Assembly (NCBI GenBank): GCA_964467165.1
Contig: CAYXOL010000008.1
Span: 52,565-116,564, forward strand
Source: Clostridium_AD sp964467165
GTDB taxonomy: Bacteria; Bacillota; Clostridia; Clostridiales; Clostridiaceae
DNA: 64,000 nucleotides
Direction of reading: 5' to 3'
Made by a program: the position numbers and the translations under genes. Below, one piece after another: positions 44,364-52,760 of the stretch; position 1 is the first letter of the stretch; every line of letters starts with the position of its first letter. The notes under the pieces are model-generated. The model ran no database searches and was not told where the DNA came from. It saw only the letters and a program-made list of their open reading frames with translations.

Positions 44364-44400
44364 GCAGGTACTTAACCAAAAATGGATTAAGTACCTGCCC
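44364..44400 (+). terminator. Terminator ending the ABC operon
   Basis: GCAGGTACTTAA pairs perfectly over 12 bases with TTAAGTACCTGC around an 11-base loop; CCTTATTATT follows. Confidence 0.82.
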
Positions 44401-44545
44401 TTATTATTAAGTAAGCCATATTCCCAGAGTTACAATCGCCCTAGTTGTTCCCTAACAGTATATTCTCTTGGTATTAAAGTGCTCCTAAATTTTTTTATGT
44501 GTATTTTCTAACTTAATTTACTATTTTAGCCAAACAATAACTAGA

Positions 44546-45439
44546 CTAAATTGATAATTTTGCTATTTTCAAAGCACTCTCCATGCTTTTAGCCGATGCT
44601 ATAAATCCTGCTTTATGACAAAAGATTGCATCATCTATTTTAATTATTGAATTTATTTCTTCACTTGATTTTCCTCTAATGGATTCTAGTATATCTTTTC
44701 TTGCTTCAAACGTATCAGGAGTTTTCTTTACAGTCTGGATTTTATACTCTGTATTATTATCATCCGGAGAAATAACGAACAACACCTCATTGTTTATATC
44801 TATTTTAAGTAACTGTTGAAGCCAAGGGCAACCTTTTTTTAAAACCATTATTTCATTAATATCTCTATTTTCAAAAGACCCATTTACTATGGTCCTTGCT
44901 TTTATAACAGAAACCTGTTTACTTATTATCCTTTTTATAACCTCGGTAGCATATTTAGTAGCTTCTTCAAATGCATCATCTTTAGAGGATTCAGAATCCC
45001 ATGTAGGATTAAAACTTTGGATAATATCACTTATGGAAGTTTCTTTAATTTCTGACTTTATATCTACTCCATTATCCGTAGCATCAATTCCCTGCACTAG
45101 ATTTTTATCAACATAATCAAAAATCCATATTACATCATTTTCATCAAGCTCTGAATTAAACTTTTCTATTACCCTTGACCCAAACTCTCTCCAAACTAAA
45201 CCGCAAGCAGCATAGGGAATATTATTTTCTCTTATTTCTTTATTTACTTGGTGATGGTCAAATTCGCCAAAGGAAATGTCATAAACTAAATCTAGTTTGC
45301 TAAGTACATTGTCTTCTCTTGTTCTTGTTACTTTTATATCTCCTAGTAGTAACTTAAGTATAGCGGTAGCCATAACATCATCTGCATGAAATTTCCCGCT
45401 ATGTGTGCCCAAAGTTTTAATATTATTTTCATTAATCAT
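44546..45439 (-). CDS. MYG1 family protein (UPF0160)
   Basis: The 297-residue protein starts GTHSGKFHADDVMATAIL, the family hallmark, followed by VYDISFGEFDHHQVN, a DHH-like metal site. Near the C-terminus are DAIFCHKAGFIASA and a short helix. The eukaryotic homologue is a 3'-5' exonuclease acting in the nucleolus and mitochondria; bacterial members are uncharacterised. The start used is the second of two adjacent ATGs, six bases from GAGG. Its neighbours give no hint to the role. Confidence 0.9.
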   Translation of the reverse strand: MINENNIKTLGTHSGKFHADDVMATAILKLLLGDIKVTRTREDNVLSKLDLVYDISFGEFDHHQVNKEIRENNIPYAACGLVWREFGSRVIEKFNSELDENDVIWIFDYVDKNLVQGIDATDNGVDIKSEIKETSISDIIQSFNPTWDSESSKDDAFEEATKYATEVIKRIISKQVSVIKARTIVNGSFENRDINEIMVLKKGCPWLQQLLKIDINNEVLFVISPDDNNTEYKIQTVKKTPDTFEARKDILESIRGKSSEEINSIIKIDDAIFCHKAGFIASAKSMESALKIAKLSI

Positions 45440-45769
45440 CATTTACCTCTTTCGTATTTAAAATATTTAGTACTATGCATATTTACACTACAAACATAGT
45501 ATATCATTAAAAAAGCTCTAAGAAAAATATTTTAGTGCTTTTACTATAGCAATAATACTTGTTTTTTATCAAGTAAATCCCCCTTATCAGTAGATATTAC
45601 ACAATCGTGTTATAATTTTTATTGTAATATAAAAAAATGACTTATGTCATTGAAATTTCAAACTGCGAGCGTTAATATATTGGATGAATAAATATTTAAA
45701 TCAAATAAAAAAAACTAGGTATTGAAAGACTATTAGGTCTTTAAATTATTTAACAAAAGGAGATAAGTT
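45440..45769. other. Intergenic region before the DUF1097 gene
   Basis: The 330-base gap holds a TGTTATAAT extended -10 element (TATAAT at 45611-45616) for the rightward gene. Two short hairpins follow it (AATGAC..GTCATT and AAAGAC..GTCTTT). No ORF was seen. Confidence 0.5.
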
Positions 45770-46261
45770 ATGAATTCTTTACTTGCTAATGCTATATCCA
45801 TGGGTATACTGTCATTTGTCTGGTTTAAATTTAGTGATAGCATGGGGGTTATGACTTGGGTTGGCTTTATGGGTTGTACTAGTTATTATGCTACTAAATG
45901 TCGTTTTATAAAAGGATGGAAAAAAGCTGTAATATGTAATATGTCTGGAGTCTTCTGGGCTATGATAGCTATACAGTTTTCAAAAATCCTTCCTATACCT
46001 GAATCTGTAGCCATTATGACCGGTATAATATCCTTTTTTATAATTGCACAAGCAAAAATTTCATTTTTAGCATTTATTCCTGGAACTTTTATAGGCTGTG
46101 CTTCTACTTTTGGAATGAATGGAAATTGGAAAGCTACACTTGTAGCTCTATTAATGGGATCAGTAGTGGGAATATCTTCAGATTATGGCGGGTTTTTAAT
46201 TGAAAAATTAACTTATAAAAAAACAACAAAACCAGAAAAAGCACTAGGCCGCGCTTCCTAA
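45770..46261 (+). CDS. DUF1097 membrane protein
   Basis: The 163-residue protein has about five membrane segments. The family signature GWKKAVICNMSGVFWAMIAI is spread near residues 50-70 and FIPGTFIGCASTFGMNGNW near 100-118. Function is unknown for the family; E. coli YcdZ is a member. It ends with a short basic tail. AAAGGAG precedes the ATG. Confidence 0.85.
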   Translation: MNSLLANAISMGILSFVWFKFSDSMGVMTWVGFMGCTSYYATKCRFIKGWKKAVICNMSGVFWAMIAIQFSKILPIPESVAIMTGIISFFIIAQAKISFLAFIPGTFIGCASTFGMNGNWKATLVALLMGSVVGISSDYGGFLIEKLTYKKTTKPEKALGRAS

Positions 46262-46312
46262 AAGGCTGGGTCAAAAAAATCATTTACACCTGCTGTTTAC
46301 CTAAAGATAAAA

Positions 46313-46360
46313 ATACCCTAAAGGATAGACTTTTTAAAAGTTCTCTATGCTCTAGGGTAT
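46313..46360. terminator. Bidirectional terminator
   Basis: ATACCCTA pairs with TAGGGTAT at the base, with further partial pairing (GGATAGA with TCTCTAT). It separates the convergent DUF1097 and GGDEF/HD-GYP genes. Confidence 0.65.
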
Positions 46361-46382
46361 ATTTTAACATTACTAAATGTTG

Positions 46383-49199
46383 TTAATCTAATGGAGTATA
46401 TAATACCTTTTGAATAAATGCCTTTAACAGTTCAGGATCAAATTGACTACCAGCATTTTTTTGTAATTCCTCAATTACAAGTTTCTCTGGTAACGCATTT
46501 CGATAACTTCTATCGCTAGTCATTGCATCATATGCATCTACTATAGCAATGATTCTTGACACAAATGGTATATCTTCGCCCTTAAGCCCCTTTGGATACC
46601 CTTTCCCATCCCATCTTTCATGATGATTCAATATACATTTTGCCATGTCAGACATATCATTTACCGTATTAAGAATTCTGTAACCTATTTCCGGATGGCG
46701 CTTAATTTCATTAAATTCGGCATCCGTTAATTTACCATGCTTGTTAAGTATATTTTCATCTATGGCTATTTTGCCTATATCATGAAGCAATCCAATAGTT
46801 TTAAGCTCCTGAATTTTATATTCAGGTAATCTAAGAACTTCACCCATTCTTTTGCATAGGTCTGAAACTCTATGAGAATGTTGTTCTTCCCTTTTATTTT
46901 TTTCATGAAGTGTTTTAATGATAGCACTTATTGTTTTTCCTCTCATACTTGGACTTTCGAAGAGCTTTTTCCTATACATATGATCTTCTGCTTTTTTGAA
47001 TATCTCCTCGATTCTCTCTTCCTCAGTGTTCTTAGTTTCATAACCAAAGGAAATAGAAATATCCATGGAGCCAACTTTTTCTTTTAATGATAAATCATTG
47101 ATATGCTTAACTATTTGTTCTGTTTCAAAACCATTAGTTTTAGGCAATATAATAACAAATTCATCTCCACCAAGTCTTGCTATAATATCATTTTCTCTGC
47201 ATCCAAGCCTTAATACTCCTGCTACTTTGTTAAGAAGTTCATCACCCATTTCATGCCCAAAAGAGTCATTTATAAGCTTTAATCCATTTACATCTCCCAT
47301 AACAATAGTAAGTGGAAGTTTATTTTCTGTATCAAGTCTAGCTAACTCTTCCATGTAAAATCTTCGATTATATAATCCTGTTAGATGATCATGATAACTT
47401 AATCGCTCTATTTCCTCTTGTCTTCGTTTCTTCTCAGTAAAATCTCTAAATACTAAAACTACACCATTAATATTTCCCTTTTCATCCTTTATAGGTGCGA
47501 CAGTATCTTCAATAGGCCTTTCCATGTTATCCTTGGAAATTAAGCTGGTATGTCTTTCAAGTTCAATAGTACATCCGGTGTTTAATACCTTATATACTGG
47601 ATTCTCACATCTTTCTCTGGTAAATTCATTTATAATATTAAACACTTCATCTAATGATTTACCAAAGGCTTCTGCTTGTAACCAACCAGTTAATTGTTCC
47701 GCTGCTTTATTCAAAAATACAATATCACCATTATTATCAGTAGAAATAACGCCGTCACCCACAGAGAGTAATGTGGTCTTGAAAAGCTCCTTTTCATTTG
47801 ACAGAGCGGTTTCAAACATCTTACGATGGTTTATATCGGTAATAAACCCCTCTAATGCCTCTACTTTGCCTTCATCATCATAAATTGGAATTCCTTGCTC
47901 CATAACCCATTTTTCTTTTTGATCAGCTGTACGAATTCTATACTCTACCATAACTGGTTTTCGTGAAGAAACAGCTTCCTCCCAATATTTCCATAGGTAC
48001 TCACGATATTCCGGCAAAATTATATCATTAAAAGAAAGCAAATTATTGTTCTGGAACTCATATTCCTTGTACCCCGTCAGTTCATAGCATCCTTTAGAAA
48101 GAAATTCCATGGTCCATTTCCTGCTAAATGAGCATCTGTATGACATACCTGGCAAATTTGATAATAATACTGATTTACTTCGTTCACTTTCCTTTAAGTG
48201 TTCTTCTGCCAATTTACCCTCGGTAATGTCTATAAGCAAGTAACTTATAAACCCTTTTTTTATATCAAATTTGCTTTTCTTAATATTAAACCATTTAATC
48301 CCACTATTGGTTTCAAAACAAACTTGCCTATTGTTTCTCTCAGCTTCATTTAGCTTTTCAACTATATCATAAATATTTTTTACTTGATTGTAAAATAAAG
48401 TATTTGCAATAACATTTGAACAAACTACATTTTCTGCCTTATCAATTAAAATAGCTGGTTCACCAATATTTTCATAAGTATTCTTCCATTTAATTTTTTG
48501 CAGCTCAAACATATTGTTTTTAACTTCATTAATAGCAAACAGTCCAGCTAATATCATTATGGTTATTGGCACTGGATCAATATATGTATCAAAATCCGAT
48601 ATAATAAATATTATTGCAAACCATGGGACTTGAAATGAAGCTTGCAAAAAAAGAAGAGCATTTTTTCTATTAGCTTTATTTTCCCTTTTATATGATTTTG
48701 ACAACACTATAATTGAAAATATTAAAAACACTGTATAGTATATCATCATTGAGTAAAATACAGGTCCTCGCAGTGCATCAACTATACCGAACCCTTCAAC
48801 AACTCGCAAATTAATGCTTTTATAGATCCAGTGATGAATTGGATTTGACACAAACAATAACCATAGCAATGCGGAAACTGTAAATAAAACAGTTTTTACT
48901 TTTTTTGATATATCAAAGTCTGTTAATTGGGCTATAAATAAAATTCCAAAAGTTGGAATAAAAACAGAGCCTAAAAACTCAACATTACGTACAACTAGAA
49001 ATACATCCACCTTTTTACAGTTGAGTTCGAAAAAATATCCGAAAGAATAGATTGCACAAGCAAACATAAGAAACGAAAAATAGCTAATTTTACTTTTGAT
49101 TTTTTGTCTAAATAGCTTTATTCCCACTATAATATAGATTGTGGCTATTATTGGAATAATATTTAATAGTAAGTTATATATCATATTTTTAATATTCAT
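46383..49199 (-). CDS. Membrane-bound PAS-GGDEF-HD-GYP cyclic-di-GMP enzyme
   Basis: The 938-residue protein has an N-terminal seven-membrane-segment sensor (about residues 1-225), two or three PAS regions (about 235-595), a GGDEF domain (605-765) with an intact ARLGGDEFVIIL active site and a preceding RxxD I-site (REND), and a HD-GYP domain (770-935) with LLHDIGKIA and HHERWDGKGYPKG. Both synthetic and degrading sites look intact. It would turn a signal from the membrane or PAS domains into a change in cyclic-di-GMP. The ATG at 49199 has GAGG; an upstream in-frame start lacks a site. Confidence 0.92.
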   Translation of the reverse strand: MNIKNMIYNLLLNIIPIIATIYIIVGIKLFRQKIKSKISYFSFLMFACAIYSFGYFFELNCKKVDVFLVVRNVEFLGSVFIPTFGILFIAQLTDFDISKKVKTVLFTVSALLWLLFVSNPIHHWIYKSINLRVVEGFGIVDALRGPVFYSMMIYYTVFLIFSIIVLSKSYKRENKANRKNALLFLQASFQVPWFAIIFIISDFDTYIDPVPITIMILAGLFAINEVKNNMFELQKIKWKNTYENIGEPAILIDKAENVVCSNVIANTLFYNQVKNIYDIVEKLNEAERNNRQVCFETNSGIKWFNIKKSKFDIKKGFISYLLIDITEGKLAEEHLKESERSKSVLLSNLPGMSYRCSFSRKWTMEFLSKGCYELTGYKEYEFQNNNLLSFNDIILPEYREYLWKYWEEAVSSRKPVMVEYRIRTADQKEKWVMEQGIPIYDDEGKVEALEGFITDINHRKMFETALSNEKELFKTTLLSVGDGVISTDNNGDIVFLNKAAEQLTGWLQAEAFGKSLDEVFNIINEFTRERCENPVYKVLNTGCTIELERHTSLISKDNMERPIEDTVAPIKDEKGNINGVVLVFRDFTEKKRRQEEIERLSYHDHLTGLYNRRFYMEELARLDTENKLPLTIVMGDVNGLKLINDSFGHEMGDELLNKVAGVLRLGCRENDIIARLGGDEFVIILPKTNGFETEQIVKHINDLSLKEKVGSMDISISFGYETKNTEEERIEEIFKKAEDHMYRKKLFESPSMRGKTISAIIKTLHEKNKREEQHSHRVSDLCKRMGEVLRLPEYKIQELKTIGLLHDIGKIAIDENILNKHGKLTDAEFNEIKRHPEIGYRILNTVNDMSDMAKCILNHHERWDGKGYPKGLKGEDIPFVSRIIAIVDAYDAMTSDRSYRNALPEKLVIEELQKNAGSQFDPELLKAFIQKVLYTPLD

Positions 49200-49434
49200 C
49201 TTAACCTCATTTAAAATAGATTTATTATCTTTCAATCTCACCATTAGTACTATTTATTTTATATGGATCAAATTTACAATTCAAGTTGTTAATTCAACAA
49301 AATACCAGCTAATATATATCTGCTTGAATTTTACGATATATATATTAGCATTAAATATTATAATTCTACATCGAATTGCAAATTCCCTTTTCTATCAACA
49401 TTTTTTTCTAAATCAGACTTCATTCTTCAAAATG

Positions 49435-49467
49435 AAAAAACACACCCTACTATGTAAGGCATGTTTT
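49435..49467 (-). terminator. Terminator after hfq
   Basis: On the minus strand AAAACATGCC pairs with GGGTGTGTTTT (two wobbles) and is followed by a T run. Confidence 0.65.
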
Positions 49468-49536
49468 ATTGATATAAGCTCTTTATCATTAAAAATGCGC
49501 TAAAATTATTAATTAAAACTTTAAAAGTGATTTATG

Positions 49537-49788
49537 CTATAGGTGTGATGAGTTTTCTTCAGAAGTGTCATTAAATAATATTGGTTTTAATGGAGTTATA
49601 GTAGAAATCGCATGTTTATATATCATCATTTGTTTTCCATCACAATTTAATATCACAGTAAAACTATCAAACCCAGTTACATTTCCTTTCAACTGAAAAC
49701 CATTAATCAAATATAAAACAACCGGTATTTTATTTTTTCTTGCCCCATTCAAAACTATATCTTGTAAATTATTAATAGATTTATTCAT
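49537..49788 (-). CDS. hfq: RNA chaperone Hfq
   Basis: The 83-residue protein has both Sm motifs: the first with LQDIVLNGARKNKIPVVLYL and NGFQLKGNVTGFDSF, the second with MMIYKHAISTITP (YKHAIS in place of YKHAVS). It should form a hexamer and bind A-rich and U-rich RNA. It is the last gene of the miaB-mutS-mutL-miaA-hfq block, the common arrangement in clostridia. GGAGGTG precedes the ATG. Confidence 0.96.
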   Translation of the reverse strand: MNKSINNLQDIVLNGARKNKIPVVLYLINGFQLKGNVTGFDSFTVILNCDGKQMMIYKHAISTITPLKPILFNDTSEENSSHL

Positions 49789-49869
49789 ATGTACACCTCC
49801 ACAATTATTATTTCAAGAGTATTCTACAAATAAACTAAAACTCCTTTTAATTTCACAAAAAAATGCAAC

Positions 49870-50808
49870 TTATAATTTTTTCATAAAATTCAGCTCACCA
49901 ATAATGTACTCTACAATTTCATCATCACTGTTGAAATCATCTTTGTTAACCCAATTTATTCTTGGGTCTTTTCTAAACCAAGTTAGCTGCCTTTTAGCAT
50001 AGTTTCTGCTTCCTTGTTTAATGATTTTTATAGCCTCATCCAAGGATATTTCTTTGTTTAAATAATATAGTAGCTCTTTATACCCTATTCCCTTCATTGA
50101 CTGCATATCTGAATTATAGCCCCTTTTTTTAAGTTCTATAACTTCATTAACCAATTTATTTTCAAGCATCATATCTACCCGGGAATTTATTCTATTATAT
50201 AGCTTTTGTCTATCCATATTTAGTACAAAATAATATACATTATAAGGTATATCTAATAGGTTTTGTTCCTCTTTAAACATGCTCATTGGCTTACCACTAA
50301 CCTTATATACTTCCAAAGCTCTAATAACTCTCTTTAAATCATTAGGATATAATTTGCTAAAGGATTCTTCGTCAATATCTTTAAGCAAGTTATGTACATA
50401 TTCATTTCCCTCTGTTTCTGCAAGTTTTATAAGGTACTCTCTATATGCTTCATCTTTATTAGTCTGGGCAAAGCTATAATTATATATTAATGAATTTATA
50501 TAAAACCCAGTTCCACCAACTAGCATTGGCAGCTTATTTTTTTCAGTTATTAACTCAATAGCAGTCTCAGCTTTTTCTTTGTATTCAGCCACACTAAAAT
50601 TCTCGTTTGGCTCTATTATATCTAGTAGATGATGATTAATTCCCTTCATCTCATCTTTTGATACTTTACCTGAACCAATATCCATAGATTTATATATTTG
50701 CATTGAATCAGCTGATATAATCTCTCCATTTAGTCTTTGTGCAAGCTTTATTGAAATTTCTGTTTTGCCTATAGCCGTTGGACCTGCTAAAATAAATAAA
50801 TCTTTCAT
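49870..50808 (-). CDS. miaA: tRNA dimethylallyltransferase
   Basis: The 312-residue enzyme adds an isopentenyl group to A37 of tRNAs reading codons that begin with U. The P-loop is GPTAIGKTEISIKLA; ISADSMQIYKSMDIGSGK, HHLLDIIEP, VGGTGFYINSL and the tail RNYAKRQLTWFRKD are all present. Its product is the substrate of MiaB, encoded in the same cluster. AAGGTGG precedes the ATG. Confidence 0.96.
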   Translation of the reverse strand: MKDLFILAGPTAIGKTEISIKLAQRLNGEIISADSMQIYKSMDIGSGKVSKDEMKGINHHLLDIIEPNENFSVAEYKEKAETAIELITEKNKLPMLVGGTGFYINSLIYNYSFAQTNKDEAYREYLIKLAETEGNEYVHNLLKDIDEESFSKLYPNDLKRVIRALEVYKVSGKPMSMFKEEQNLLDIPYNVYYFVLNMDRQKLYNRINSRVDMMLENKLVNEVIELKKRGYNSDMQSMKGIGYKELLYYLNKEISLDEAIKIIKQGSRNYAKRQLTWFRKDPRINWVNKDDFNSDDEIVEYIIGELNFMKKL

Positions 50809-50822
50809 ATTTCCACCTTTTT

Positions 50823-52709
50823 CTATTGTATTCTTTTAAATCTCTTTTCTAGTTCATTTAGTGTTATTTTTACTATTGTAGGTCGTCCATGAGGGCAAGT
50901 AAAAGGTTCATCAATATATCTTAAATCATTAATTAATTTATTCATTTCCAGTTGAGACAGCTGATTATTTGCTTTTACAGCTGCTTTACATGCCATTGTA
51001 GCTATACGTGTATACTTAATTTCTACAGTTTTACCGGAACCCATGTTTTTTAAATTGTCTAAAATATCATTAAAGAGATTTTTAATATCTGGTTTGCCAA
51101 GTATAATAGGAACTTCCTTTATACTTATTGTATTTTCACCAAACTCTATAATATCAAAACCAGAATTCTTAAATACCGCTTCATTTTCAATGTAATATGC
51201 GTAATCATCAGGGCTAAGTTCTATCACTGTTGGCGTAAGTAAAATCTGAGATATCACCTCTGAGTTTATGATTTCACTTTTATATTTCTCAAATAGAACT
51301 TTTTCATGAGCCGCATGTTGGTCAATTAAGTAAAGCTCATTGTATACTTCCCCAATTATGTAAGTTTTATTAAATTGTCCTATAATTCTAATTTCTGGAA
51401 ACTTTGAGATTTTAGAGGTTTCATTTGGGAAAGATACCTTATTAATATCATAATTAATATCATAGTTCTCTTTAATACTTTCAGGGGCTTCTTCACTAGA
51501 TGTTCCATTAGTAGTTGCACTATATGAATTATCCCATTCATTGTTTACAGTTTTATAATTAAAATCTAATGGAATTTGAACCTGTTTTTCTAATTCCTGC
51601 TTATCTTTTTCATCTATGACAATCCTATTAAAATCATAAATTTGATTTTTTAGGGTGTTTTTTTCTATTTCTTCCCCAATATAATTTTCATTCTCTTGTT
51701 CTGTTATAGTAAAATCGCCTCGAAGACTATCACCAATTGCAGTATGCACTGCATCAAAAACAATCTTAAATACAGCTTTATCCTCTTGAAATTTAATCTC
51801 TGTCTTTTGTGGGTGAACATTTATATCTATATATTCCGGAAAAATATCCAGAAATATTACAAAGAATGGGAACTTATTTATGGTCAAAAAAGATTTAAAA
51901 GCATTTTCCACAGCTGCAGTGATTAAACTACTTTTAACATACCTTTTGTTAACAAAAATACTTTGCCTATTTCGACTTCCGCGACTTATTTCAGCATTAC
52001 CAATATATCCATGAACGGACATTTTATCGTTGAATTTTTCAAAACTTGTAATGTTATCTACTACATCTTTGCCATATATATATCTAATGGTATCACTAAG
52101 ATTTGTAGAGCTATAGGTAGCTAACCCTTTTTTATCATTATTCATTAGTTTAAAAGAAATTTCATTGTTAGCAAGCGCCAGTCTACCCAAAATATCAGAT
52201 ATTAATGCTGCCTCTCTTTGAGGTGATTTTAAAAATTTTTGTCTTGCAGGCACATTAAAAAATAGATCCTTGACTTCAATAGTTGTGCCAACATTACACC
52301 CTATTTCTTTAACATATAATATATCCCCCGAAGACTGAGATATCTCCATGCCAGCCATTGATTCTTTAGTTCTACTATTTAGCATAGTTTTAGATACAGA
52401 GGCAATACTAGGTAATGCCTCTCCTCTAAACCCTAATGTGTGTATATTATAAATATCTTCAACATATTTTATTTTACTAGTAGCGTGAGGTAAAAAAGCC
52501 TTTTCTATATCATCCATATGTATTCCATCGCCATCATCAATTACCTTTATACTTTTTTGACCACCCTCAAAAATCTCTACGATAATATTTTTAGCACCTG
52601 CATCTATACTATTTTCCACCAGCTCCTTTACTACTGATGAAGGGCGCTCTACCACCTCACCTGCAGCAATTTTATTAGAAGTTTCAACTTCTAATATATT
52701 GATTCTCAT
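50823..52709 (-). CDS. mutL: DNA mismatch repair protein MutL, endonuclease type
   Basis: The 628-residue protein has the N-terminal GHKL ATPase (VVERPSSVVKELVENSIDAG; DDGDGI; GFRGEAL). The C-terminal domain has DQHAAHEKVLFE, the metal-site DQHA(X)2E(X)4E, plus AACK-type and CPHGRP motifs. It is therefore a nicking MutL, as expected where no MutH exists. The linker of about 100 residues is acidic and low-complexity. GAAGGATG is the nearest ribosome-like site. Confidence 0.96.
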   Translation of the reverse strand: MRINILEVETSNKIAAGEVVERPSSVVKELVENSIDAGAKNIIVEIFEGGQKSIKVIDDGDGIHMDDIEKAFLPHATSKIKYVEDIYNIHTLGFRGEALPSIASVSKTMLNSRTKESMAGMEISQSSGDILYVKEIGCNVGTTIEVKDLFFNVPARQKFLKSPQREAALISDILGRLALANNEISFKLMNNDKKGLATYSSTNLSDTIRYIYGKDVVDNITSFEKFNDKMSVHGYIGNAEISRGSRNRQSIFVNKRYVKSSLITAAVENAFKSFLTINKFPFFVIFLDIFPEYIDINVHPQKTEIKFQEDKAVFKIVFDAVHTAIGDSLRGDFTITEQENENYIGEEIEKNTLKNQIYDFNRIVIDEKDKQELEKQVQIPLDFNYKTVNNEWDNSYSATTNGTSSEEAPESIKENYDINYDINKVSFPNETSKISKFPEIRIIGQFNKTYIIGEVYNELYLIDQHAAHEKVLFEKYKSEIINSEVISQILLTPTVIELSPDDYAYYIENEAVFKNSGFDIIEFGENTISIKEVPIILGKPDIKNLFNDILDNLKNMGSGKTVEIKYTRIATMACKAAVKANNQLSQLEMNKLINDLRYIDEPFTCPHGRPTIVKITLNELEKRFKRIQ

Positions 52710-52720
52710 AATAACTCACA

Positions 52721-52760
52721 TCCTTCGCTATTTCTTTATAGCCTTCGCTATTTTTATAGC
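52721..52760. repeat. Direct repeat between mutS and mutL
   Basis: CCTTCGCTATTT(C)TTTATAG occurs twice in tandem (52721-52741 and 52742-52760), covering the mutS stop codon and ending just before mutL. The copies differ by a one- to two-base indel. Confidence 0.7.

Noticed and set aside
39564..44400. Prophage or integrative element at tRNA-Leu
   Set aside because: No integrase, no phage or conjugation genes, and no second copy of the tRNA 3' end found downstream in the window.
49141..49503. 120-codon frame overlapping the start of the GGDEF/HD-GYP gene
   Set aside because: Low-complexity hydrophobic shadow without a ribosome site; the intergenic part holds the hfq terminator instead.
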